Origin: VXRJ01 sp965246995
GTDB taxonomy: Bacteria; Acidobacteriota; Vicinamibacteria; Vicinamibacterales; UBA8438
Assembly (NCBI GenBank): GCA_965246995.1
Contig: OZ252008.1
Location: 4,489,291 to 4,553,290 of the forward strand
Direction: 5' to 3'
DNA: 64,000 nucleotides
Within the stretch, counting starts at the first letter, position 1. Every line of letters starts with the position of its first letter. Shown here piece after piece: positions 51,934-59,950 of the stretch. Position numbers and translations under genes: made by a program. A model generated the notes under the pieces. The model saw only the letters and a list, made by a program, of their open reading frames with translations, did no database searches and was not told the DNA's origin.

Positions 51934-52605
51934 CTACGCCAGTACGCGCGTCAACCACAATCCGACATCCCGAACCTCCTGCATGCAGAGGGTGTGCGCC
52001 ATCGGGTACTCGCGGTAGTCCACCTGGTACCCGCTCCCGGTCAACAGGTCCCGCGTCCCCTGCGCCAGCCCCACTCCCACCATCGGGTCTTCCGTCCCGT
52101 GCCCCTGAAAGACCGGCACGCCCCGGTTCGCCTCCGACGCCTCCGCCTCGAGTGTCTCGTGCAGCACCATGTACCCCGACAGACACATGACCCCGGCCAG
52201 CGCCGCCGGATGCCGCAAACCGGTGAAGAGCGCCATCGCACCCCCTTGCGAGAACCCTGCCAGCACGATACGCCGCTCCGGCACGCCGCGCTCCACCTCG
52301 CGCGAGATCAACTGGCGTAGCCGCTCCGCCGACGCCCGGATCCCCGTCTCGTCCTGGTCCCGCGCCCCGAAGCCCCGGACGTCGTACCACGCCGGCATCA
52401 CCCACCCCTGATTGATGGTCACCGGCATGCGCGGCGCGTTCGGAAATACGTAGCGGATGTTGAGTTCCGGCGGCAGTCCCAGCTCCGGCGGGATCTCGTA
52501 GAAGTCGCGCGCGTCCGCCCCGAGCCCATGCATCCAGATGATGGACGCGCCAGCCGGACCAGGCGGGTCGATTTCGAGCGTCCCGAGAAGCGGCGTGTCA
52601 GGCAG
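51934..52605 (-). CDS. Carboxylesterase/phospholipase-type alpha/beta hydrolase, start uncertain
   Basis: The catalytic core is complete: SIIWMHGLGADARDFYEIP for the oxyanion loop, RIVLAGFSQGGAMALFTGLR with the Ser, GHGTEDPMVGVGLAQGTRD with the Asp, and YPMAHTLCMQEVRDVGL with the His. The first ATG in frame is at 52533, inside the first core strand, so it would cut essential structure. The frame is open to a TGA at 52621-52623, which is also the stop of the upstream DUF4159 gene. A start at CTG 52605 or another rare codon would supply the normal N-terminus (TPLLGTLEIDPPGPAGAS). Such enzymes hydrolyse short esters or lysolipids. Confidence 0.8.
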   Translation of the reverse strand: MPDTPLLGTLEIDPPGPAGASIIWMHGLGADARDFYEIPPELGLPPELNIRYVFPNAPRMPVTINQGWVMPAWYDVRGFGARDQDETGIRASAERLRQLISREVERGVPERRIVLAGFSQGGAMALFTGLRHPAALAGVMCLSGYMVLHETLEAEASEANRGVPVFQGHGTEDPMVGVGLAQGTRDLLTGSGYQVDYREYPMAHTLCMQEVRDVGLWLTRVLA

Positions 52606-52620
52606 CGCGTCCGCCCGTCG

Positions 52621-53460
52621 TCAGTTCGTCATCGCGTGGACGACGGTGTTGATCCCAACCGCATATGCCTTGACCGAGAAGCGGTAGAAGAACTCATAGT
52701 CCTCCCCCTCCCGCTCCCAGCCGTCGGCGATGTCCGTGTTGTGGCTCATCAGCACCATCAGCCGGCCGTCGGTGTCGGCGATGCCCCGGAAATGCACCTC
52801 GTCACTCCGCATGCCGCGCTCCGAAGTCGTTGCCCCGCCGCTCCGGCGCCAGTGCTGAATAGAGGGAATCTGCGGAATCTCGTCCACGTGGTACTGCACG
52901 CTAAGGATCGGGTGGTCGTTCGGTATGTCGAAGATCGGGTGGCTGCCGGGCGGCAGCACCTTGCCAATCTCGCCGAGCCATTGCTCCCAGGCGTACGGCC
53001 CCCAGAAGTCGTCCACCCAGAGGAAGCCGCCTTTCAGCAGATACTGCCGCAGGCGTTCCGTCTCGAGTTCGCTCAGAACTATCGTGCCGACGTCCGACAT
53101 GAAGATGAACGGGTAATTGAACAGCTCGTCGTCCGTCAGCCGGACCACAACGTGGTCCGGTTCGTCGCGCTGATCGAAACCGACAGGCGTCGTCGTCATT
53201 TCCGACAGCCGGATCATCAGGTTCTGATCGGCGAACGGGTAATCCGTGTGCCAGCCCTGTCCGCCAGGCTCACGGCGATCGCTGTCGTACTGGACGCGCG
53301 AGAAGGTGAACCCGCGGTGCGTGGGTGAGGCAGCCGGGAACTTCGGCGGCATCCTGTACGAGCCGCCCCGCCAACTGCGTTGCGCGAGGGCGTCCGGCCC
53401 ACCGACGACCGCGAGCGCGATCGCCGCGAGTCCCAACGCAGCCGCCAGCCTCCAGCGCAT
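52621..53460 (-). CDS. Exported DUF4159 family protein
   Basis: GGAGG lies seven bases before the ATG at 53460, which starts a signal peptide (LAAALGLAAIALAVVGGPDA). The DUF4159 domain is complete: FTFSRVQYDSDRREPGGQGW, WHTDYPFADQNLMIRLSEMT, LLKGGFLWVDDFWGPYAWEQ and DYEFFYRFSVKAYAVGINTV. Length 279. DUF4159 has a glutamine-amidotransferase-like fold and usually sits in MoxR/DUF58/BatA operons; here it is 3 kb away from that operon. The following esterase is in the same frame, beyond its stop. Confidence 0.88.
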   Translation of the reverse strand: MRWRLAAALGLAAIALAVVGGPDALAQRSWRGGSYRMPPKFPAASPTHRGFTFSRVQYDSDRREPGGQGWHTDYPFADQNLMIRLSEMTTTPVGFDQRDEPDHVVVRLTDDELFNYPFIFMSDVGTIVLSELETERLRQYLLKGGFLWVDDFWGPYAWEQWLGEIGKVLPPGSHPIFDIPNDHPILSVQYHVDEIPQIPSIQHWRRSGGATTSERGMRSDEVHFRGIADTDGRLMVLMSHNTDIADGWEREGEDYEFFYRFSVKAYAVGINTVVHAMTN

Positions 53461-53569
53461 GTGGGGTCCTCCGTGACGTCCCCGCATCATAGCGCAGCCG
53501 TGTCCGTCGGATGCAACCTCTTCGCTGCACGTGGCATACCATGAGATATTGCATGCGGGGACTGCAGCT

Positions 53570-53782
53570 ATGAAGTCAGGGCCGGAGTATCGCGGCATCG
53601 CGAAAGTGTTGTGGAACGGGCGCCAAGCCGTTCGGCTGCGTCCGCGAGGCAAGGACTGGCATGCGTACTTCGCGGCCCCATCGCGTGGCGACCTGCCCGC
53701 GCGCGAAGATCTGCCGCTCGAGGCGCCGCACACGCCCGAAGTCTCGACGTCTCAGCGTTCCCCTGTCGCGCTGTCGAGATAG
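53570..53782 (+). pseudogene. VapB-like antitoxin remnant
   Basis: The frame gives YRGIAKVLWNGRQAVRLRP, close to the N-terminal AbrB-type motif of VapB antitoxins (usually WNGRSQAVRLP), but the rest (GKDWHAYFAAPSRGDLPARE) does not follow a known pattern. No VapC lies downstream, and the frame overlaps the convergent phosphodiesterase gene by 31 bases. It is a likely remnant. Confidence 0.35.
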
Positions 53783-55266
53783 CGGCGGCCGTTGACCACC
53801 GACGTCCGCGCGGTTACGCGGTAACTCCCGTCGGCGGTCTCCGCCGCGACCTCCTCCGACTGCGGTTCCTCTGTCGCGCCAGGTCCGTCGCGAAACGCCT
53901 CGGCCAGCGGCCGTCCCTCCATCGTCGGCGCCGCTTCCAACCCGAGCAGGGCGAGGAACGTCGGCGCGAAGTCGACGTTGGATGAAGGAAGCGTCACCTC
54001 CACGCCCGACGCTACATCGGGACCGGCTGCGACAAGCGTGTTGTGTATGTCGAACGGGCTGCTGCTGCCATGGCCGGCGGTGCCGTACGACGCCGCGGTT
54101 CCGCGATAGCCGAACTCGTTCTCGCCATCGGTCCAGGCGGGCGAGAAGAGGATGTCGGCCGCGCGTGGATGGTCCCACCGTGCGACTTCGAACGACAGCG
54201 TTCCCGGCACCTGCCCGCCGCGCGTGAAGATTGCCCCGACCTGCTCCGAGGCCTGCAGCGCCTCGACAATCGCCGATACTTTCCCGGCGTCTCCGTCGCG
54301 GACGTAGATCGCGTCCGCCCCGGCAACGATGCTGGGCGATCCGTCCGCCAGCGTCCCTGAGAACGGCTCCAGCAACGCCTGAAGGTCAACGTAGCCGGTG
54401 TGCGTCGAGAACCCATGGTCCGACGTCACCCAGATGTTGAAGTCGTCGAGCTGCCCGGACGCCTCCAGCGCGTCTTGCAGCCGGCCCAGCTCAGCGTCCA
54501 CGGCGCGGATCGACTCCATCGACGTCGGATGTCCGACGCCCTGCACATGGGCGGTCGTGTCGGGGTCGGTCAGCCACATGAAGGTAACCGCCGGATCAAC
54601 CGCATCCAGCCCCACCTCGAGGAACGCGTCGACGATGTACCGGTTCCGTTCGCCGCTGGGCGACTCGAGCGTCGGTGGCGGTCCGAGCTCTTCCGCCACA
54701 CGCGTGCCCAGCGACTCGGGCAGGACGTATTCGTAGTGAATGACCCCGCCGCCCGCCACCGTGTGGTTCAGCAGGAAGGACGAACCGCTCGACCCGGCGC
54801 TCGCCACCAGCAGCCGCTCGCCCGACTCCTGCAGGATCTCCCCCAGCGTCGGCGCCGTCAGCAGCCGGTCCCCTTCGGCCTCTTCGACCTGCAGCAGGTT
54901 GTCGCGCAAGGACGTGCTGAGAAACCGCGTCGGATCGACGTCCGGAAAGAAGATCGCGTTTCCCATCAGCCCATGCGTCTCGGGATATGCGCCGGTCGAG
55001 ATCGACGACGCATTGACCCGCGTCACCGTCGGATAGACGGCATGGTGATCGATGAAGACGGCGCCCCGTTGCCCGAGTGCGTACAGATTGGGCATCGCCT
55101 CCGGCGTGACGTAGTCCGGCCGGAGTCCGTCCAGGACTATCAGCAGATGCCGGTGCGGCTCGGCCGCGGAAGGTTCAGAGTCGGTGTCGCTCCCGGGCGG
55201 TTGCCCGCACCCGACAACGAAGGCGGCGAACAAACAGGCGGTGATGATGCGCTGCAATGGCTGCAT
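53752..55266 (-). CDS. NPP-type nucleotide pyrophosphatase/phosphodiesterase, lipoprotein
   Basis: The signal ends in a lipobox (FAAFVVGC). The alkaline-phosphatase-superfamily site is clear: LLIVLDGLRPDYV for metal binding, YPTVTRVNASSISTGAYPET with the nucleophilic Thr, THGLMGN, LTDPDTTAHVQGVGHP, and WVTSDHGFSTHTGYVD. At 504 residues it is full length. Family members hydrolyse phosphodiesters or pyrophosphates outside the cell. Substrate unknown. Confidence 0.92.
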   Translation of the reverse strand: MQPLQRIITACLFAAFVVGCGQPPGSDTDSEPSAAEPHRHLLIVLDGLRPDYVTPEAMPNLYALGQRGAVFIDHHAVYPTVTRVNASSISTGAYPETHGLMGNAIFFPDVDPTRFLSTSLRDNLLQVEEAEGDRLLTAPTLGEILQESGERLLVASAGSSGSSFLLNHTVAGGGVIHYEYVLPESLGTRVAEELGPPPTLESPSGERNRYIVDAFLEVGLDAVDPAVTFMWLTDPDTTAHVQGVGHPTSMESIRAVDAELGRLQDALEASGQLDDFNIWVTSDHGFSTHTGYVDLQALLEPFSGTLADGSPSIVAGADAIYVRDGDAGKVSAIVEALQASEQVGAIFTRGGQVPGTLSFEVARWDHPRAADILFSPAWTDGENEFGYRGTAASYGTAGHGSSSPFDIHNTLVAAGPDVASGVEVTLPSSNVDFAPTFLALLGLEAAPTMEGRPLAEAFRDGPGATEEPQSEEVAAETADGSYRVTARTSVVNGRRYLDSATGER

Positions 55267-55376
55267 TCCCCCTCCCCGTGATGATAGTCAAGTCAGCATC
55301 CAGCATCGAGCAAGGAACCTTCGCGCGCGCTCGCTCGTCCAAGAAAACATTGGTGGCGCCGGAGGAGGGAAGAGCG

Positions 55377-56231
55377 ATGCCGTGGATCTCCAGAGCTATC
55401 TTCGTCGGTTTCGTCGCGGCCGTCGCGGCCGGCTGTTCCGGGGCGACGGTCGTGATACCGGCCGTCAGTGCACAGGAGGCGGCCTCCGCGGAGCCTTTCG
55501 CATGGGAGGGCAAGCTCACTCCAGGACAGCAGGTGGAAATCATCGGGCGGAACGGCCGGATTACGGCCGGGCCGTCGACGGATGGCAACGTGGAAGTACG
55601 CGGCGTAAGGCACGGCTACAACGCGGACGAGATCCGGATCGAGGTGACCGAACACGCTGGCGGCGTCACGATCGAGACGGTCTATCCGGAGCGCGGCTGG
55701 TGGTCGTGGTGGGGAGGGTCGCGGCGGATCGACTTCTCGGTTGCCGTCCCGGACGACGTTGACTTCGTGGCTCGAAACCGGAACGGCCACGTTGACGCGA
55801 ACGGCCTCGGTGGCAATGTGGAGGTCGTGACCCGCAACGGAGGGATCACGGTGATTGCCGACGGCAGCGTCGACGTCCAGACGCGCAACGGTCGCGTCCA
55901 GGTAGAGGCCGGCGGCTATGCTCGCGCCCATTCGCGCAACGGCAGCGTCCGTGCCACCCTCCGCAAGGCCGACTGGACGGGCGACGCCACGTTCGAAACG
56001 CGCAACGGCAGCCTGACCCTCCATGTGCCGGAGACGGTCAACGCCGATGTATCGATGCACACCCGGCGCGGCTCCATCCATACCGACCTGGCGGTCGACG
56101 CCGATATCGACGAACGCCGTCATCTCGCAGGCCGGATCGGCGACGGAGGGCGCAATCTCCGCCTGAAGACCCGAAACGGGTCCATCCGCCTTCTGGTGGG
56201 GAATGACGGGATGACTGGCGCAAGCGGCTAG
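55377..56231 (+). CDS. DUF4097-type beta-helix protein, probable lipoprotein
   Basis: GGAGGAGG precedes the ATG at 55377, and a lipobox is seen (VGFVAAVAAGC). The mature part is a series of short right-handed repeats with RNG: IIGRNGRITAG, ARNRNGHVDANG, VTRNGGITVIADG, VQTRNGRVQVEAG, AHSRNGSVRATL, FETRNGSLTLHV and LKTRNGSIRLLV. This spacing is typical of DUF4097 adhesin-like sheets. A Trp-rich loop (GWWSWWGGSRR) marks the N-terminal part. It probably sits at the cell surface; function unknown. Confidence 0.82.
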   Translation: MPWISRAIFVGFVAAVAAGCSGATVVIPAVSAQEAASAEPFAWEGKLTPGQQVEIIGRNGRITAGPSTDGNVEVRGVRHGYNADEIRIEVTEHAGGVTIETVYPERGWWSWWGGSRRIDFSVAVPDDVDFVARNRNGHVDANGLGGNVEVVTRNGGITVIADGSVDVQTRNGRVQVEAGGYARAHSRNGSVRATLRKADWTGDATFETRNGSLTLHVPETVNADVSMHTRRGSIHTDLAVDADIDERRHLAGRIGDGGRNLRLKTRNGSIRLLVGNDGMTGASG

Positions 56232-56263
56232 CTGCGCGCGGCGAAACCCGGGCCGCTAGCGAG

Positions 56264-59200
56264 CTACTGATTCTGCGACAGAGAGCGGAAGTACTCCTCG
56301 ACGAGGTCGCGGAAGGCGTCCGGCATTTCCTCGTTACCCGCGAGGAAGAGTTCCTCGTTCTCCTCGGTGATCTCGCGGCGGAGGCGGTACTCGAAGCGCT
56401 TCAGTTCTTCGAGGACGAACGCCTGCAGCTTCGCGATGGTTTCGGGATCCTGGTAGCGGCGCAGGTCGTCCAGGTCGCGCATCCGCTGGATGATCTGGTC
56501 CAGATCGCCCACCTCGAACTGTTCCGAGTCCAGCAGTCGGCGCAAGTTCTCCGCTTCGCCGGCACGCTGCGTGTACTCGCGGCTCCACTGGCGAACGTCG
56601 CCCGGCTCCCAGACCGTCGAACCCGGCCGGCGGTCGCCCCAGCCGTAGCCGCCCCAGGCACCGCCGTTGGTGTTCCCGCCGCCGGGCTGACCATCGGCAC
56701 CGCCCGCCTGCTGGCTCGGGTTGTCACCCTGGCCCGGCTGGCCACCCTGCTGGCCCTGCTGGCCTGCCTGTTCGCCCTGCTGACCTTCCTGGCCCTCGCC
56801 GGGCTGCATCGCCTGCTCGCCGTCTTCCGACTGCTGGCCTTCCTGCCACATCCGGTGGTCGAGCGACTCCAGGCTCCGCATCAGGTCGCGGGTCTGCTCC
56901 AGCGCCTGCGTCATCCGATCACCCTCGGAGCGGCCGACCGACGAAGCGGCCTCTGCCAGCAACTCCGCCAGCTCCTCGATGTCGCCGCCGATCTCCGACT
57001 CGAACGCATTCGCGGTCTCGCCCGGACGGCTCCGGACCAGGCCGCGCGAGTACCGGATCTTCTCCTTCAGCTTGTTGTCGCGGATGCTCGCCGCCGCTTC
57101 CTGCAGCTCGCGTGACGCATCCCGCTCCTCGCGGCGGAACTCGGCAGAGGTAGAGTCGATCGACCGTTCCAGGTCCGCCACCTCCTGCTCCATACCCGTC
57201 TTCTCTTCCAGCATCCCGCGGAGCGCATCCGCCCTGTCCTCGTCCGGGAGACCGGGGAACTCCGCCACCTCCCCCGCCATCTCGCGCTGCTGATCGGCCA
57301 AGCGGTTGGCGCGCTGCAACTGCTCCTGGATGTCCCGCTCCAGGCGGCCGCGCTGCTCGGACCCCAGCCGCTCCTCAACCTCGCGGAGGCGGTCGAGCGC
57401 CGTGCCGGCTTCGCTGAAGCCGAGGTTGTCATCGTTGGCGGCGGCCCGCCGCATCGCGTCGGCCGCTTCCTGGAGTCGTCGCGCAGCGACCATCATCTGC
57501 GGCGAGTTCTGCTCGCGAGCGAGCCGCTCAAGCCGCCGCGCCGCTTCCTCCGCCTCCTCGGCCAACGCGCGCTGGCCGCCGCCGCCACCCTGCGTCGATT
57601 GCTGTCCGCGGGCGCGGCGGCGCTGACGCTCCGTTTCGCGCTCCTGCCGGCGAGCAAGCTCCCGGAGCCGCTCCATCAACTCGTCGATGGTTTCGTCCGC
57701 CTGCTGCTGCTGGCCGCGCTGCAATGTCTCGTACTGGTTGCGCATCTTGTCGAGCTCGAGCTCGAACAGGTCGGCGAGATCCTCGGCAGCCTGCGCGTTA
57801 CCGCCGCCGCCGCCACCTCCACCGCCACCCATGGTGACCATCACCTCTTCGTACGCTTCCTCGGCGCGCTGCAGGAACTGCAGCGAACGCTGCTCGTGCG
57901 GCAGCGCGGCGTCGGCATCCTGCTCCTGCAGCTCGTTCTCCGCCTCGCCCATTGCTTCGGCCGCCTGCGGAAGGAGCTCCTGAATGGTGCGGAAGGCCGG
58001 GTCGGCCGGCATGACGCGGCTGTTCATCCGGCGGATGAGCGTCTCCACCTGCTCGCGCAGCCGTCCCTGCGCCAGGGTCAGGAAGACGACGTTCTCCTGG
58101 AATTCCTCGTCGCTGTACCCCTCCCGGTCGCGGATCAGGTTGAACGTGGCGGAAATGATCTCCCGCTGCGCCTTCGACAACTCGCGCGCATCGGCGTCGC
58201 CGCCCCCCATGCCGCCGCCGCCGCCCTGCGACTGCTGCTGGCGGAAGTCGGTGCTGTAACGACGGATCTGAATGAAGTACAGGTCCGACTTGACGTCGTC
58301 GTTCTCCTGCAGCAGGTTCCGGTCGGTCGCCCGCGCGTAGTAGCTCAGGAAGTCACCCGGCTCGAGTTCGAGCTCTTCCAGGAAGAAGGTGTGACCGGCG
58401 GAAACTTCCTTCAGCGCGTTGTCGCCGGCGCCCCCGCTGTTGAACAGGTTGACCGACTCCTCCGCTACCCCGTTCACCGAGTAGACCAGGTCGAGCGAGT
58501 GGAGGCCGAAATCATCATCGGCGCGGGCCTCGATGAATACCTCCTCGATCGCGGTCGCGGTGGTATCGCGGCCCGGACGGATGAACATGGCGGAGGGGGG
58601 CTGATCGGTCAGCACGTCGATCGTGTACTGCGGCGACGCGGCGACCAGGTCCCCGGCCGGCGCGGCCAGGTCGATCCGGTAGAAGCCTTCCTCCTCGACC
58701 AGGAAGCTGCCCGTGAGCGAGCCATCCTCCGCGACGGTCAGGTCGATCGTCTTCGCGTCGTCGTCATCGAAGGTCAGCAGGCCGCCGGTTGTCCCCATCG
58801 TCGGGATGGCGCGCAGGCGCACCTCGGTTCCCTCCAGGACGGCTATGTCGCCCCCCTGCTCCACGAGGCGCGGCTCCAGGCCGGTGTAGGAGGGGAAGTG
58901 GTACTCCAGTTCAAGCCGCTCGACGTACGGCAACTCGATAACGTCGAGCGTGTAGGTGGACGACTCGACGCCGGTCGATTCGACCAGGTAGTCCACCGCG
59001 TCCTGGAGATCGAACAGCAGGACTTCGTACGTCCCGGCAACCATCTCGCCCGCGTCGTCCTCCAACGGAATCAGCGGCAGGCGCTCGAACGTATCGCCCG
59101 CCCCGGCGGTACGCATCAGAAGATTGACTTCTTCCGCCTCGAACCCGACCAGGCGCGCGGTGATGGTCTGATCGGCCCCGCGCGCGACGGTGGCGTCACC

Positions 59201-59824
59201 CGGCAGCACCTCGATCTGGTACGGGCTGGATGCCTCGACGTCCGCCATCGGGGTGAGGAGCGCGGACAGCCCGTGGCGCAGGTAGGCGGGACCGAAGACG
59301 AACAGCAGGACCGCAGCCAGACCGGCGGCGATCAGCAGGCCGGATGACCGCTGCAACTGCTGTTGCTCGACGGTACGTCCCATGTCGACGTCGCGGATTC
59401 GCTCGACTGCGGATTCAATCAGCCCTTGGACCAGTTCAGGCGAGTGATCCGCGGCGCGCTCCCGTTTTCCCTTGCGAGCCTCTTCGACCGCGCTCAGTAC
59501 CGCCGCCTGCAGGGACGGCTCGTTCTCCTCGAGGTAGAGCGCCACCTGTTCGTCGGAGACACGGCGCGAGATCGGACGGATGAAGAACCACCAGCCGGCG
59601 GCCAGCAGCGCGAGATAGGTGACGATCCGGAAGCCGATGATGGCGCCCGGCGAGAACTTCATCACCTCCAGGCCGTACGACGACGCCAGCAGCGTGCCGA
59701 GCGCGGCCGCCACGAGCACCGCAACGCTCCGAAGCGCAACACGAAGACGCCAGCGGTTCCGGACATGGCGGATCGCACGCAGGATCTCGTCCCGTTCGCC
59801 GGTCAGCAGTGGCTCGTTCAGCAT
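56264..59824 (-). CDS. DUF4175-type large membrane protein with coiled coil
   Basis: Three membrane segments lie near residues 30-50 (VALRSVAVLVAAALGTLLAS), 65-85 (FRIVTYLALLAAGWWFFIRP) and 165-190. A beta-rich periplasmic part of about 350 residues follows (SSPYQIEVLPGDATVARGAD, YSVNGVAEESVNLFNSGG). Residues 560-960 are mostly charged coiled coil (RELARRQERETERQRRRARG). Then comes a Gln/Gly-rich segment and a C-terminal helical domain (QIIQRMRDLDDLRRYQDPET) ending at SLSQNQ. Length 1186. It is the last gene of the MoxR operon; family knowledge links it to envelope stress or assembly, with no proven mechanism. Confidence 0.85.
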   Translation of the reverse strand: MLNEPLLTGERDEILRAIRHVRNRWRLRVALRSVAVLVAAALGTLLASSYGLEVMKFSPGAIIGFRIVTYLALLAAGWWFFIRPISRRVSDEQVALYLEENEPSLQAAVLSAVEEARKGKRERAADHSPELVQGLIESAVERIRDVDMGRTVEQQQLQRSSGLLIAAGLAAVLLFVFGPAYLRHGLSALLTPMADVEASSPYQIEVLPGDATVARGADQTITARLVGFEAEEVNLLMRTAGAGDTFERLPLIPLEDDAGEMVAGTYEVLLFDLQDAVDYLVESTGVESSTYTLDVIELPYVERLELEYHFPSYTGLEPRLVEQGGDIAVLEGTEVRLRAIPTMGTTGGLLTFDDDDAKTIDLTVAEDGSLTGSFLVEEEGFYRIDLAAPAGDLVAASPQYTIDVLTDQPPSAMFIRPGRDTTATAIEEVFIEARADDDFGLHSLDLVYSVNGVAEESVNLFNSGGAGDNALKEVSAGHTFFLEELELEPGDFLSYYARATDRNLLQENDDVKSDLYFIQIRRYSTDFRQQQSQGGGGGMGGGDADARELSKAQREIISATFNLIRDREGYSDEEFQENVVFLTLAQGRLREQVETLIRRMNSRVMPADPAFRTIQELLPQAAEAMGEAENELQEQDADAALPHEQRSLQFLQRAEEAYEEVMVTMGGGGGGGGGGNAQAAEDLADLFELELDKMRNQYETLQRGQQQQADETIDELMERLRELARRQERETERQRRRARGQQSTQGGGGGQRALAEEAEEAARRLERLAREQNSPQMMVAARRLQEAADAMRRAAANDDNLGFSEAGTALDRLREVEERLGSEQRGRLERDIQEQLQRANRLADQQREMAGEVAEFPGLPDEDRADALRGMLEEKTGMEQEVADLERSIDSTSAEFRREERDASRELQEAAASIRDNKLKEKIRYSRGLVRSRPGETANAFESEIGGDIEELAELLAEAASSVGRSEGDRMTQALEQTRDLMRSLESLDHRMWQEGQQSEDGEQAMQPGEGQEGQQGEQAGQQGQQGGQPGQGDNPSQQAGGADGQPGGGNTNGGAWGGYGWGDRRPGSTVWEPGDVRQWSREYTQRAGEAENLRRLLDSEQFEVGDLDQIIQRMRDLDDLRRYQDPETIAKLQAFVLEELKRFEYRLRREITEENEELFLAGNEEMPDAFRDLVEEYFRSLSQNQ

Positions 59825-59950
59825 CGTCTCCGCCTTCCGTTCCCACCCCGTCGTCCGTCCCTCCGAACCTGTAGACCCGGAGAAAGTTCATCTTACTCCC
59901 GTTTTGTCCAGGAGCCGCGCCGGCCGCGCCCGCGCGCCAGGGGGGCGCGC

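Noticed and set aside
57790..57835. GCCGCC-rich tract as a possible CRISPR or tandem repeat
   Set aside because: It encodes the Gly-rich loop of the DUF4175 protein; no spaced repeats.
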